64,000 nt of DNA from positions 2,108,001 to 2,172,000 of the forward strand of contig NZ_CP080412.1 of assembly GCF_019457635.1 (NCBI RefSeq), in the 5' to 3' direction. The position numbers and the translations under genes are program-made. This DNA comes from Shewanella mangrovisoli. Its GTDB lineage: Bacteria; Pseudomonadota; Gammaproteobacteria; Enterobacterales; Shewanellaceae. The notes beneath the pieces are model-generated. The model worked only from the letters and a program-made list of their open reading frames with translations. It was not told where the DNA came from and ran no database searches. The first letter of the stretch is position 1, and every line of letters starts with the position of its first letter. Below are positions 10,343 through 21,464 of the stretch, one piece after another.

Positions 10343-11530
10343 TTATCCCAAAAGCTGAGCGCCAATCACGGCCACTCCGCAGAGCATAGCTAACAGTAAA
10401 CCGAGCTTCCCCCCTGCGACGCGGTAACCTTGAGGCTGGTTGGCCTTATCGCGCGTTTGTCTTTGTACCCACACCATGGCCACGGGTAAAAAAATCGCGA
10501 GGATCACGAGGGCGATCGCCGCATAGCCGAGGGCGGTAATAAATCCCTGCGGGTAGAAGAGGGCAAAACCCAGAGGTGGCACGAAGGTAATGGCGGCGGT
10601 AACACTGCGACCCGCGGCATTATCCTGCTGCCTTAAGTTCGCCGCTATAAAGTCAAACAGGCCTAGGCTCACCCCTAAAAAGGAGGTTGCCAGCGCCAGA
10701 TCGGCAAACACACTGATGGCAGAACTTAAGTATTGGCTGTGCAGTACACTGGCTAACTGATTGATAAAGCCTGAAAGACTCTGATTCGTCATCAGTTGGC
10801 TTTGACTGAGTACGCCTTGACTGCCCAGTTGCCACAGCAGGTAAATCAGTAGCGGTAACGCCGAGCCGAGCAGCATGATTTTACGCAGGCTTTTTACCTC
10901 AACGCCTAAGTAGCGCACCACGGATGGAATCGAGCCATGAAAACCAAAGGAGGTAAAAATAACTGGAATGGCCGACACGATAAGCCCTTGCTCTAGTGGC
11001 AACTCGAGTAAATGTGTGCCTTCGACCTGTGGCAGTAATAGGGCCAGCATTAGGATTAACGCGATGATTTTCAAACTAAAGAGCACGCGATTGATCAAAT
11101 CGACACAATGGGTGCCTAAGCCGACTATGGTGCCGACTAACAGGGTAAATAAGATGGCGCCGGCCTGTGGCGGCAGATTTAATCCTAACCAAGCATTGAG
11201 CTTTTGATTGACTTGCTCGCCGCCACCCGCGATATAGGCGGCGCACAGGGCGTAGAGTAAAAACATGAGGGCAACACTGGCAATCACTTGGCCCTTAGCG
11301 CCCAAAAGCGTGCGCGCTAATTGGTTCAGGCTTGCATCGCTCGGGGCAAATTGATGGATTTCAACCATAAGCAGGGCGGTGTAGGCCATCAGCGCCCAGA
11401 GGAGCAACATGATCAGGCTCGACACACCAAAACCGAGTCCTGCCGAGGCGATAGGGAGTGCGAGCATGCCCGCGCCGATGGTGGTGCCTGCAATCAGTAG
11501 CAAACTACCGAAAAATTTATTTTGTGTCAT
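10343..11530 (-). CDS. Aromatic amino-acid permease (TyrP/Mtr family)
   Basis: A 395-residue inner-membrane transporter with about 11 hydrophobic segments. The N-terminus FGSLLLIAGTTIGAGMLALP is diagnostic of the hydroxy/aromatic amino acid permease (HAAAP) family, and the segment FTSFGFHGSIPSVVRYLG fits TyrP, Mtr and TnaB. It should import tyrosine or tryptophan with protons. TyrP is the closest by my reading, but Mtr cannot be excluded. It stands alone, with 257 bases to ydbH. I found no convincing TyrR box upstream. Confidence 0.88.
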   Translation of the reverse strand: MTQNKFFGSLLLIAGTTIGAGMLALPIASAGLGFGVSSLIMLLLWALMAYTALLMVEIHQFAPSDASLNQLARTLLGAKGQVIASVALMFLLYALCAAYIAGGGEQVNQKLNAWLGLNLPPQAGAILFTLLVGTIVGLGTHCVDLINRVLFSLKIIALILMLALLLPQVEGTHLLELPLEQGLIVSAIPVIFTSFGFHGSIPSVVRYLGVEVKSLRKIMLLGSALPLLIYLLWQLGSQGVLSQSQLMTNQSLSGFINQLASVLHSQYLSSAISVFADLALATSFLGVSLGLFDFIAANLRQQDNAAGRSVTAAITFVPPLGFALFYPQGFITALGYAAIALVILAIFLPVAMVWVQRQTRDKANQPQGYRVAGGKLGLLLAMLCGVAVIGAQLLG

Positions 11531-12136
11531 AACTTTACGCTCAAACGTCTTTATTAATGGCTTAACTGTCTCAGTTGAGTGCTTTATTGAGGAGCTGTGC
11601 AGAGTGGCGCGTGATACTGGGAATTAAAGGGTACGTGATGTACCTGTATTGTGATCGTGGCGCAATCTGCGGATCGTTGGGGATATGGCCACAATGGAAG
11701 GTCAGGCGGGTGTGCCTATCTATGCCATTGCGGCTACAGATAGGGATAATAAGCTGTGGTAATACGCATAAAACTCGCCTTTGCTTGGGGTTAATTCGGC
11801 ACTTAATAACATCGAGTGACTTGAACACATCTAATGGCTTGGTCACATCACATAACGAAGGCAATTCGCCTGTTTTTAAATTTGTCTTAAATGTTAATAA
11901 GTTGCGTTAATGCCTCGTGCGGGTTCGAGGACGCAGACTACGATAGGTAGTTAAGGTGTACTTGTCAACCATTACAGCAGTATTTTGCTGATTTTTTGTC
12001 AGGGGCCAAGTGTACAATTTGTGTGACGTCGTGCCGTTTTTAGCAGAGGTTAAGAGTAGCAAGGTGGATTATGGAGGCTGAACTTTTGTTGGTTACGGCA
12101 AGTGAATAGGCCGTAACTGAATGCAAAATCAAGAGT
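11531..12136. other. Intergenic region between the permease gene and hisIE
   Basis: About 600 bases without a convincing gene. The plus-strand open frame at 11575-11910 has no family resemblance and weak coding character. Two GTGTAC motifs lie near 11958 and 12009. The permease promoter must lie in the left part. I see nothing else identifiable. Confidence 0.4.
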
Positions 12137-12170
12137 ACTCTGCCGCAGACCAAAAGGAATGCGGCAGAGT
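12137..12170 (-). terminator. Terminator-like hairpin after hisIE
   Basis: ACTCTGCCGCA (12137-12147) pairs with TGCGGCAGAGT (12160-12170), a perfect 11-bp stem. On the minus strand it is followed by a modest T-rich stretch (ACTCTTGATTTT). It probably ends the his operon. Confidence 0.7.
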
Positions 12171-12194
12171 GGTGCTTCGAGGTTTGAAAGCGGA

Positions 12195-12854
12195 CTACTT
12201 TTGCTGCGCTTTTTGATGGCGGGCAAGCAAGTTGGCGTTAATATCACTTAAGCTCAGTGATTGATCTTCAAGCAAGACTAACAAGTGATACACCAGATCC
12301 GATGCCTCGTTAATCAGCTCCTCTTTATCGTGGGTCGCTGCAGCCAAGGCGGTTTCTAATCCTTCTTCACCTACTTTTTGGGCGATGCGCTTAGTGCCAC
12401 GGGCAAAAAGGGAAGCGGTGTAGCTCGACTCAGGGTTTTGTCCCTTACGCGAGGCGATAAGCTCGGCCAGATTGTTTAAAAAGGGGTGAGCATTGCCATC
12501 GAGCCAGCAGCTTTCGGTGCCTTTATGGCAGGTTGGGCCATTGGGTAACACCTGCACCAGCAAGCTGTCGTTATCACAGTCTTTATCGATGGCAACCAAT
12601 TTTAGGGTATGGCCCGAGGTTTCGCCCTTGGTCCATAAACGTTGCTTAGAGCGGCTAAAAAACGTCACATCACCGGTCGCTAGCGTGTGCTGCAGCGCGG
12701 CTTTATCCATAAATCCGAGCATTAACACCTTGCCCGATAAGTGATTTTGGATAACCGCAGGGATAAGCCCCTGTTGTTTTTCCCAGTCGAGGCTATTGAC
12801 CAGTTCTGCACTTGCTGGGCCTTGGCAACAGCTTGAAGTGGTTCCAGTTGTCAT
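12195..12854 (-). CDS. hisI: Bifunctional phosphoribosyl-AMP cyclohydrolase / phosphoribosyl-ATP pyrophosphatase
   Basis: Catalyses steps 2 and 3 of histidine synthesis. The HisI domain (about residues 20-120) has [30 protein letters not shown] and zinc cysteines in [11 protein letters not shown] and [12 protein letters not shown]. The HisE domain (about 130-219) has [23 protein letters not shown] and [14 protein letters not shown]. The ATG at 12854 is chosen because AAGG lies nine bases upstream; an upstream in-frame start at 12881 would add nine residues. Last gene of the his operon, 44 bases after hisF. Confidence 0.96.
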   Translation of the reverse strand: MTTGTTSSCCQGPASAELVNSLDWEKQQGLIPAVIQNHLSGKVLMLGFMDKAALQHTLATGDVTFFSRSKQRLWTKGETSGHTLKLVAIDKDCDNDSLLVQVLPNGPTCHKGTESCWLDGNAHPFLNNLAELIASRKGQNPESSYTASLFARGTKRIAQKVGEEGLETALAAATHDKEELINEASDLVYHLLVLLEDQSLSLSDINANLLARHQKAQQK

Positions 12855-12898
12855 ATCTGCATACCTTATTATTTGTATCAATCGCTACTGATGTTGAG

Positions 12899-14400
<1,502 letters not shown>

Positions 14401-14494
14401 TTAAATTCTTTTTGGTGCATTGCTGCCGCGCTTTATTGCTGAATGTTATGGCTGAAAAATGCTGGTTCTTCCCAAACACAATAAGCGATTGCAT

Positions 14495-15160
14495 TTACTG
14501 CATTTTTAAAAAGTTACCTAGGATTTGTGCACCCACGGCGGCGCTCTTCTCAGGGTGAAATTGCACGCCCATAAAGTTGTCTTTACCGATAGCGGCGCTA
14601 AAGTCCTCACCATAACGGCATTGTGCCAAGGTGTAGTCGCTTAATGGCGCGCGGTAGCTGTGCACAAAATACACGTAACTGCCAGCCGGAACACCGGCAA
14701 ACAGCGGGTGAACCTGAGACGGATTGCTAAAGGTCAGTTGGTTCCAGCCCATGTGCGGCAGAGGTAAACCTTCGGCCTTAAGTGTTTGACGGTCTAGCTC
14801 GTCAATCTCGGTTGGAATAATGCCTAGGCACTTACAGTCTAAAGCGTGGCAATCCAGCGTTTGGCCGCCGCGTTCTTTAGAGAGCAGAGTAAGCATTTGC
14901 ATCCCTAAACAGACGCCCAGCACGGGTTGAGTTAACCCTTGGATTAATTCGACTAAGGCTTTTTCAGTTAATGATGCCATTGCGGCGCCAGCGCTACCGA
15001 CACCTGGCAGTACCACACGTTTAGCGGCTTTAATGCTGGCTTTGTCATCGGTGACTAACACCTTAGCGCCGAGGCGCTCAAAGGCGAAACGGACCGAGCT
15101 TAAGTTGGCGCAACCTGTGTCTATGATGACAACATCAAATTCATCTATGTTTGCTGACAT
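14495..15160 (-). CDS. hisH: Imidazole glycerol phosphate synthase glutaminase subunit
   Basis: A 221-residue class I glutamine amidotransferase that supplies ammonia to HisF. The nucleophile Cys is in LGVCLGMQML, the His in GVQFHPEKS, followed by the Glu of the triad. The N-terminus is slightly extended (about 10 residues before VVIIDTGCANL). The gene lies 147 bases after hisB, a larger gap than elsewhere in the operon, with no terminator I can see. Confidence 0.97.
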   Translation of the reverse strand: MSANIDEFDVVIIDTGCANLSSVRFAFERLGAKVLVTDDKASIKAAKRVVLPGVGSAGAAMASLTEKALVELIQGLTQPVLGVCLGMQMLTLLSKERGGQTLDCHALDCKCLGIIPTEIDELDRQTLKAEGLPLPHMGWNQLTFSNPSQVHPLFAGVPAGSYVYFVHSYRAPLSDYTLAQCRYGEDFSAAIGKDNFMGVQFHPEKSAAVGAQILGNFLKMQ

Positions 15161-15307
15161 TGGGTTTTCCTATTGATGGGTCAGTGGGGGAAGTGGCTTG
15201 TCGCCGCATTTCCTAAACTGCCCCTCGTTAAAATCATCAGGCTTTGTATTATTCGCTAATCAATCTGCATCAGGTCATTAAGCACCTAACTCAGGTTTAG
15301 CACGGTG

Positions 15308-16399
15308 TTAGAGCACACCTTTACTCGATGGCAACACATCGCCTTCAACTTTGACAGCCTGACGTAGCGCGCGGCCAAGTACTTTAAATAGTGCTTCGAC
15401 CTTGTGGTGATCGTTGTCTCCTTCGGCGGCCACATGCAGGGTGCAGCGTAGGCCATCGGCAAAGGAGCGGAAAAAGTGCGGCACCATTTCGGTGGCCATT
15501 TCACCGACTTTTTCCCGTTCAAATTGGGCGGCGAATTTAATAAAAGGCCTGCCGGAGAGATCCAGTAAGCATTCGCCCTTGGCCTCATCCATTGGCAAAC
15601 TAAAACCAAAACGGGCAATACCGCGTTTATCGCCCAGCGCTTGGCGCAGTGCATCCCCGATTGCTAATGCAGTGTCTTCAACGCTGTGGTGATCGTCTAT
15701 TTCAAGATCACCATCGACATTCACCTCCATTTTGAAATTCCCGTGGGTGGCGATTTGATCCAGCATATGGTCGAAGAAACCAATGCCGGTGTTGATGGCG
15801 CCTTTGCTGGCATTGTCGAGATCGACAGTCACGCGAATATCGGTTTCCTTGGTGGTGCGTACCACAGTTGCGGTGCGGCCCTTGTTGAGTAAGGCATCGG
15901 CAATGGCGTCCCAGCCTAGGCTGCCACGCTGATATTGAAAGCTTTTTATCCCCATGGCATTGCCCAGTTCTACATCTGTGTGTCTGTCACCAATCACGGC
16001 GGACTGGGTAAAATCGATGGTGCCTTGGGTCAAAAAGTCTTTCACCAGCCCTAATTTTGGTTTACGGCAGCTGCAATTTTCATCGTTAAAGTGCGGGCAG
16101 ATGAGTACATCTTCAAACTTAACCCCTTGGCTGGAGAGGATTTGCATCATCATATTGTGCGGCGCATCGAAATCTTCCTGCGGAAAGGAAGGGGTACCGA
16201 GTCCATCTTGATTGCTAACCATCACCAATCTAAACCCGGCTTTTTGCAGGCGCAGTAAGGCGGGGATCACTTGGGGCTCGAATACCAGTTTGGCGAGGCT
16301 ATCGACCTGTTTGTCGGTTATGGGCTCTTCAATCAAGGTGCCATCGCGGTCGATAAAGAGTATTTTCTGGGCGACATTAGGAGTAAATACTGGGTTCAT
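15308..16399 (-). CDS. hisB: Bifunctional histidinol-phosphatase / imidazoleglycerol-phosphate dehydratase
   Basis: A 363-residue fusion of two histidine enzymes. N-terminal HAD phosphatase (about 1-165): [12 protein letters not shown] nucleophile motif, VSNQDGLG, zinc-binding [14 protein letters not shown] and [11 protein letters not shown]-terminal dehydratase (about 170-363): [32 protein letters not shown] and DNDHHKVEA metal ligands. The ATG at 16399 is preferred, with AAGGTAGC upstream; a near-cognate start 15 bases earlier lacks a site. Gammaproteobacteria typically have this fusion. Confidence 0.96.
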   Translation of the reverse strand: MNPVFTPNVAQKILFIDRDGTLIEEPITDKQVDSLAKLVFEPQVIPALLRLQKAGFRLVMVSNQDGLGTPSFPQEDFDAPHNMMMQILSSQGVKFEDVLICPHFNDENCSCRKPKLGLVKDFLTQGTIDFTQSAVIGDRHTDVELGNAMGIKSFQYQRGSLGWDAIADALLNKGRTATVVRTTKETDIRVTVDLDNASKGAINTGIGFFDHMLDQIATHGNFKMEVNVDGDLEIDDHHSVEDTALAIGDALRQALGDKRGIARFGFSLPMDEAKGECLLDLSGRPFIKFAAQFEREKVGEMATEMVPHFFRSFADGLRCTLHVAAEGDNDHHKVEALFKVLGRALRQAVKVEGDVLPSSKGVL

Positions 16400-16481
16400 G
16401 CTGCTACCTTTCAATTCAGTTTGTTATCTTTATAAAATCAGTTTATTAGGCCAATGCTGCGACAAGACTTGCGCTAAATGC

Positions 16482-17687
16482 TCACAGCTTTTGCGATTCA
16501 AATAGCGACACTAAGCGGTCGGTGTCAGCCTGAGAGCTGAAGCTAAAACGAATGGCTTTAGCCAGCCTTGGGTCCTTATAGGCCCGCGCGACAATGCCGT
16601 TGTCGATAAGTAGCTTTGCCACTTTGGCCACGTCGTCAAATTCGGCGAGCACATAGTTACCATTGGGTGTTAGCACGGCGCCGCCCCATTGCTCGCAGTA
16701 CAAATTCAGCGCCGCCGCGAGTCGCTCGCCCTGAGCATTGAGCGCTTTGACTTGGGTTTTCATCCGCGCAATCCCTGCAGCTGACAGCGCTTGCACGGCC
16801 ACTTCACTCACGGGCAGTGGCACTGGATAGGGCGCAATGACCCGCATGATGATTTCGATAATTCCTTCATTGGCGAGCAAAAAGCCGCAGCGGGCGCCCG
16901 CTAAGGCAAAGGCCTTTGAAAGGGTGCGCAGCACCACAAGGTTTGGGTAAGACTCGAGTAAATCGGCGACGCTATATTCTGGGCAAAACTCGATATAAGC
17001 CTCATCGACAACAACAATGGCATCGGGCAGGGCTTGGATGGCTTGTTCTATGCGCGCCTTGTCAATCACAGTACCGGTTGGGTTATTGGGATTACAGATA
17101 AACACTAACTTAGCGCCGCGTGCGGCCGTCGCAAAGTCGCTTGGGAGACCGTACTCAGCCGTTAAGCTTAATGCCTTAACGCCCACATTAAAGGTTTGCG
17201 CGCTAATGGCGTACATGCCGTAAGTGGGCCCAAAGGTCGCAATAGCGTCGATGCCTGGGATACAAAAGGCACGAATAAGCAGTTCGATGGCCTCATCGGC
17301 GCCGCGACTGGCGACAATCTTGCTCTCTGCTACACCGCTATATTGGCTGTAGGCATTGATTAACGCGGGCGGTTGGCACTCGGGGTAACGATTTAACTTA
17401 GATAAATCGAGTTCGGCAACCGCCACATTATTGAAGGGCGATTCGTTAGCGTTGATCCAAATGTCCCCTCGACCACCCAGCCTGCGAGCACTTTGGTAAG
17501 GCGTTAACTCGAGCAGTTCGGGCCGAGCAAGACGTGCGGCAAGGGTTGTTGGCTCGATGCTTATGTTATCAAGAATATTGTTATCGAGAGTATTGCTGGC
17601 GCAATTGGCGCTCGGAATGTTTGTCACAGGCACATTGCTCGTTTTTGCTGGGCTCGTTGGTGCTTGGCTAGTTGGCACTTGGCTCAT
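16482..17687 (-). CDS. hisC: Histidinol-phosphate aminotransferase
   Basis: A class I/II PLP aminotransferase that makes histidinol phosphate. Motifs: LTPYQSARRLGGRGDIWINANE in outline, RYPECQPP, SRGADEAIELL, NPNNPTGT, VVDEAYIEF and the PLP lysine in RTLSKAFALAGARCG. About 45 residues of low-complexity Ser/Thr/Pro/Asn-rich sequence precede the conserved domain, so the true start may lie further in; 17687 and 17696 are both ATG codons. Fifth gene from the end of the operon, about 66 bases from hisD. Confidence 0.94.
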   Translation of the reverse strand: MSQVPTSQAPTSPAKTSNVPVTNIPSANCASNTLDNNILDNISIEPTTLAARLARPELLELTPYQSARRLGGRGDIWINANESPFNNVAVAELDLSKLNRYPECQPPALINAYSQYSGVAESKIVASRGADEAIELLIRAFCIPGIDAIATFGPTYGMYAISAQTFNVGVKALSLTAEYGLPSDFATAARGAKLVFICNPNNPTGTVIDKARIEQAIQALPDAIVVVDEAYIEFCPEYSVADLLESYPNLVVLRTLSKAFALAGARCGFLLANEGIIEIIMRVIAPYPVPLPVSEVAVQALSAAGIARMKTQVKALNAQGERLAAALNLYCEQWGGAVLTPNGNYVLAEFDDVAKVAKLLIDNGIVARAYKDPRLAKAIRFSFSSQADTDRLVSLFESQKL

Positions 17688-17753
17688 CCTATTCATCCTA
17701 AGTCTTGCTATGGCGTTAATTAAGCGTACTGTTGATTGCGTTACTTATTTCTA

Positions 17754-19055
17754 TCAGTCCTTAAGACTGGCTAAGCGTATCGCGACCGCATTTTTATGGG
17801 CATCGAGTAACTCATTGCTGGCAAGGGTCATCACCGCTTGCCCGAGTCCGAGCAGGCCCTTGGCACTGAGCTCTTGCACCGTAAAGCGGCGGCTAAAGTC
17901 TGCCAAGGAGAGGCTTGATACCGCGCGGCTATAACCGTAAGTTGGCAATACATGGTTAGTCCCACTGGCATAATCCCCAACCGATTCAGGTGTATAGGCG
18001 CCTAAAAACACTGAGCCTGCGGCGCGAATATGATTTAGCACGTCCCGTGGGAAACGGGTTTGAATAATTAAGTGTTCGGGTCCATAGCGATTCGACACGA
18101 GCGCCGCTTCTTGCATATCTTTTACCAAAATGGTGCGGCTGCCTTTTAGTGCGGTCGCGGCAATCTCTTGGCGCGGCAGGGCGGCCAGTTGAGACGCGAG
18201 CGCTTGATTGACAGCTTGTGCTAATGGCTCAGAATCCGTGACTAAAATGACCTGAGAATCAGGGCCATGCTCCGCTTGGGAGAGTAAATCCGCGGCAATA
18301 AACTGCGCATTGGCATCACTATCGGCAATCACCAACACCTCGGATGGTCCCGCTGGCATATCGATAGACACAGTACAGCGTCCATCTTGGGAGACTAAGC
18401 GTTTGGCCTCGGTGACATAACGATTACCAGGACCAAAAATCTTATCGACGCTGGGAATTGATTCAGTGCCAAAGGCCAATGCGGCAATGGCCTGCGCGCC
18501 GCCCACTTGGTAAATTTCGGTGATCCCACAGGCGTTTGCTGCATACACAATCGCATCGTTAATCGGCGGTGGACTCACCAGTACGCGTTTTTCGCAACCG
18601 GCAATTTTAGCGGGCAGGGCCAACATCATCACGGTCGAAATAAGGGGCGCGCTGCCGCCGGGAATATATAAACCGACTTTTTCAATCGGTTCGCTACGAA
18701 GCTCGCAGCGAACACCCGCTTGGGTTTCAATCTCTATGGGGCGAAATTGCTGCGCGCTGTGGAACACATCAATATTGGCCATCGCTTGGGCAATGGCGGC
18801 TTTTAGTTCTGCCGAGACTCGTGCGCTGGCGGCGCTAATCTCGCTTTCACTTAAGCGCAGACTGTCGATATTGGCGCTATTAAAGCCATCAAACTTTTGA
18901 TTAAACTCTTTCAGCGCCGCATCGCCACGGCTAGCAACGGCATCGACAATCGCCCGAACACTTTGTTCTAAGCCGCTGTCACCAATTAAAGGTGAGCGTT
19001 GGAGCGCGGCTTTTTGTGCATCGGCGGATAAGGCTGCCCAAGTCAAAATATCCAT
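17754..19055 (-). CDS. hisD: Histidinol dehydrogenase
   Basis: A 433-residue NAD-dependent zinc enzyme that oxidises histidinol twice to histidine, the last step. It shows VGLYIPGGSAPLISTVMMLALPA in outline, GPGNRYVTEAKR, DMPAGPSEVLVIAD, SQAEHGPDSQV (zinc Gln/His), RYGPEHL and SVGDYASGTNHVLPT. Three bases separate it from hisG. Confidence 0.97.
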   Translation of the reverse strand: MDILTWAALSADAQKAALQRSPLIGDSGLEQSVRAIVDAVASRGDAALKEFNQKFDGFNSANIDSLRLSESEISAASARVSAELKAAIAQAMANIDVFHSAQQFRPIEIETQAGVRCELRSEPIEKVGLYIPGGSAPLISTVMMLALPAKIAGCEKRVLVSPPPINDAIVYAANACGITEIYQVGGAQAIAALAFGTESIPSVDKIFGPGNRYVTEAKRLVSQDGRCTVSIDMPAGPSEVLVIADSDANAQFIAADLLSQAEHGPDSQVILVTDSEPLAQAVNQALASQLAALPRQEIAATALKGSRTILVKDMQEAALVSNRYGPEHLIIQTRFPRDVLNHIRAAGSVFLGAYTPESVGDYASGTNHVLPTYGYSRAVSSLSLADFSRRFTVQELSAKGLLGLGQAVMTLASNELLDAHKNAVAIRLASLKD

Positions 19056-19058
19056 AGA

Positions 19059-19958
19059 TCACCCCATCATTTTTTCAATTGGCATTACGAGGATAGAGCT
19101 GGCGCCGAGCGCGGTGAGCTCTTCCATGGTGTCCCAAAATAAATCTTCGGTACTGACGGCGTGGATGGCCACTCGATTAGTATCGTCGTTTAATGGCAGC
19201 ACCGTTGGGTTTTCGGCGCCGGGCAGCAGGGCGACAATTTGATCTAAGGTTTCTGTAGGCGCGTGCAGCAAAATATATTTACTTTCACGGGCGCGGATCA
19301 CGCCGTTTACGCGGGATAAAATTCTGTCAATTAGCGCTTGTTTGCTCGGCGTTTGGGTTTGGGTCGATTGGATAACACAGGCCATGGAGCGGTAGATGAC
19401 TTCGGTCTCGTATAAACCGTTGGCCTCAAGGGTGGCACCGGTGGAGACTAAGTCACAAATGCCATCGGCAAGCCCTGCACGCGGCGCGACTTCAACCGAG
19501 CCTTTCAACATACAGTCGCGATAACTTATGCCTTTTTGTTGCATAAAACGGCGCAGTAGGTTGGGGTAGGAGGTGGCAATTCTCAAGCCTTCCAAGGATG
19601 AGGCATCGGCATAGCTAAATTCGCTTGGTACGGCTAATGACAGGCGGCAGGCCCCAAAATCCAGTTGGCGTAACTTCACAAACTCGGCGGGTTTATTTAA
19701 GGTTTGACGCTCAATCTGCTCTTCTTCAAGCACGTTCTCACCAATAATGCCTAAATCGACCACGCCATCCATCACCAGTCCTGGAATATCATCGTCACGC
19801 ACTCTGAGTAAATCGATGGGCATGTTGTCTGCGTGTGCGATAAGACGTTGTTCATTAATGGAAAACTTAACGCCGCAGCTCTTGAGCAATTGCTGAGAGT
19901 CGGTGGATAAACGGCCAGATTTTTGGATGGCGATGCGTAAACGGTTTGATTCAGTCAT
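19059..19958 (-). CDS. hisG: ATP phosphoribosyltransferase (long form)
   Basis: A 299-residue HisG of the long type, with a C-terminal ACT-like domain for feedback inhibition by histidine (about residues 225-299). It catalyses the committed step, PRPP plus ATP. Motifs: [61 protein letters not shown]. The ATG at 19958 matches the family N-terminus ([11 protein letters not shown]); an upstream in-frame start at 20057 would add 33 non-conserved residues. First structural gene, after the hisL attenuator. Confidence 0.96.
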   Translation of the reverse strand: MTESNRLRIAIQKSGRLSTDSQQLLKSCGVKFSINEQRLIAHADNMPIDLLRVRDDDIPGLVMDGVVDLGIIGENVLEEEQIERQTLNKPAEFVKLRQLDFGACRLSLAVPSEFSYADASSLEGLRIATSYPNLLRRFMQQKGISYRDCMLKGSVEVAPRAGLADGICDLVSTGATLEANGLYETEVIYRSMACVIQSTQTQTPSKQALIDRILSRVNGVIRARESKYILLHAPTETLDQIVALLPGAENPTVLPLNDDTNRVAIHAVSTEDLFWDTMEELTALGASSILVMPIEKMMG

Positions 19959-20110
19959 AGTCTTGTCTCGCTCAAAGTTAACAAATTCAAAATGATATTC
20001 TTTTGTCGCATGGTTTAACTGGTTTCTATGTTTTGCCGGTGTTTGTCTAGCTAACATATTGAAATTACATACTAAACATGAGTTAAGTTGTAAGTTAAAA
20101 AGCCTAAAAG

Positions 20111-20140
20111 CAAAAACCCCCGGAATTCCTTCCAGGGGTT
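20111..20140 (-). terminator. his operon attenuator terminator
   Basis: On the minus strand, AACCCC-T-GGAA and TTCC-G-GGGGTT form a stem with one mismatch and a GGAA loop, followed by TTTTTGCTTTT. It lies between the leader peptide and hisG, so it is the attenuator rather than an operon end. Confidence 0.92.
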
Positions 20141-20161
20141 AGTGATCATCTTTGAATCAGT

Positions 20162-20190
20162 CCGCCAGAAGGATACAGTCCTCCGGCAGT
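20162..20190 (-). promoter_or_regulatory. Alternative pairing segment of the his attenuator
   Basis: GCCGGAGGA and TCCTTCTGGC on the minus strand can pair through GCC/GGC and AGGA/TCCT, with a small internal loop. The position between leader stop codon and terminator fits the competing stems of a his-type attenuator. The full fold was not computed. Confidence 0.55.
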
Positions 20191-20203
20191 GAGCGTCCGA
20201 AGG

Positions 20204-20254
20204 CTACCGCATATGGTGGTGATGATGGTGGATAGCGTTCAGTAATGGGCTCAT
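20204..20254 (-). CDS. hisL: his operon leader peptide
   Basis: A 16-codon peptide, MSPLLNAIHHHHHHMR, with six consecutive His codons (CAC CAT CAT CAC CAC CAT), read from ATG at 20254 to TAG at 20204. A GAGAG purine stretch precedes the start. Ribosome stalling at these codons under histidine shortage would favour the antiterminator and allow transcription of hisG onwards. This is the classic enterobacterial mechanism, with a slightly different peptide. Confidence 0.95.
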   Translation of the reverse strand: MSPLLNAIHHHHHHMR

Positions 20255-20572
20255 ATGACTCTCTATACTCTGTATTCTGTTGAATTCGGTGTTGGTGGAT
20301 ACTTATCCATCGAACGTTTTTTTAAGCTAACCGCTTTCTGTGCCGTTTGCAACAGCTAATTTTAACTAAATAAGAATATTTATGCGTTTTGTGAAAATGT
20401 TTCATCTTGGTGGTCGCAGGACGATAATCTGCTTATCGCAAGGAGGGGCGAATACTTGAGGTTTCCTAGGGGATAGGCGCAAAGCCGACGCTGCGTTTAG
20501 ACAAATTCGGCTGGCGATTGAGGCTAAGTATCAGGTACAGCGCTAATGCTGGATTAGCGCGTGACATCCTTT
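20255..20572 (-). promoter_or_regulatory. his operon promoter region and gap
   Basis: About 320 bases upstream of the leader peptide. The his promoter must lie in the part nearest 20255. A TTGCAA with TAGCTT 17 bases on (minus strand, roughly 20320-20355) is a weak candidate. No gene was recognised. Confidence 0.35.
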
Positions 20573-21400
20573 TTAGCGTGTTAAATATTCTCCAAACAGT
20601 CGATCAACTGTCTGTTGGCAATATTTGTCTTCACCACGCCAATATTCGGCAAATACCCAGTCATTTTTGCCTTTGCGTTGTCTATCGAAACAATGAGGTT
20701 TTAAGACTCCCAGACTGGCTAATATCTCGATTAATATTTGTCGCTCCGCTTTACTCGATTTAATTACACTCGCTAATCTTTTCTCTAGTGCGCTAGGATA
20801 ATCGCTCGGGTCTGACGTTTCGATAATCGTTAATATCTCCCTAAAACAGGCAATATCATCTGACGTCGGCTCTGGAATATCGGCATTAATAAATTGGCTT
20901 AAATCAAAATAGGTATACAAAATATCCCCATGGCGCACGCCGCCCCATTTTATACGCTCGAAATTGAATACGTTAATATCCATCTCGTTATAGGATTCGC
21001 TTCCTCGGATGCCATATTGACTGTCTCGGCAAATGCTACAGGTATAGGAGTGTGCAGTTGGTTCACCATCCGTATAAGAAGTGCCTGAAATGACAGGCGC
21101 ATATTGGTGTGATGGAATTTTTTGGGCGATAGCATAGGATGCAAGGGATGAGCGCCAATCCAATCGCCTAGAGGTTAGACTGCTTAAAAATCCTTTTGTT
21201 ACTTGTGTTTGCGAAATGCCTTTTACTAGCGCTGTGATGGCAATGATGCATTCATCGTGGGAGATCGTTAAAGGATCAAACATCAATCCTTTTGATTTGG
21301 CGTAGCTAAAGTCGGACTCGGAGAGACTTCTATTTTTTGCGTCAATCCAACCATTCTTCCAATAGGTGGAGAATAAAATCCTTTTTGCTTTTTTATCCAT
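20573..21400 (-). CDS. Hypothetical protein with one CxxC
   Basis: A 275-residue, probably cytosolic protein that I do not recognise. There is no signal peptide or membrane segment. Visible features: an N-terminal Lys/Trp-rich stretch (FSTYWKNGWIDAK), one CxxC in YTCSICRDSQYGIRG, a WGGVRHGDI turn and a C-terminal EYWRGEDKYCQQTVDRLF. Base composition is more A/T-rich than the flanking housekeeping genes, and the start lacks a good ribosome binding site. It follows a small acidic gene by 64 bases. The pair may be a horizontally gained unit, for example an effector and partner, but this is speculation. Confidence 0.65.
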   Translation of the reverse strand: MDKKAKRILFSTYWKNGWIDAKNRSLSESDFSYAKSKGLMFDPLTISHDECIIAITALVKGISQTQVTKGFLSSLTSRRLDWRSSLASYAIAQKIPSHQYAPVISGTSYTDGEPTAHSYTCSICRDSQYGIRGSESYNEMDINVFNFERIKWGGVRHGDILYTYFDLSQFINADIPEPTSDDIACFREILTIIETSDPSDYPSALEKRLASVIKSSKAERQILIEILASLGVLKPHCFDRQRKGKNDWVFAEYWRGEDKYCQQTVDRLFGEYLTR

Positions 21401-21464
21401 ATCTGATTCTTTATTATCTTTTAATAATTGGGTTTAATTTATCTTATAAAATTAATTAAAGCAG

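Noticed and set aside
11575..11910. Plus-strand 111-residue frame upstream of the permease gene
   Set aside because: No family resemblance, no good ribosome binding site, lies in a promoter region.
11905..11945. GGGTTCGAGG segment resembling a tRNA T-arm
   Set aside because: The flanking bases do not form a tRNA stem or a cloverleaf.
11531..12136. TyrR box for the permease gene
   Set aside because: GTGTAC-type motifs do not fit TGTAAA-N6-TTTACA spacing.
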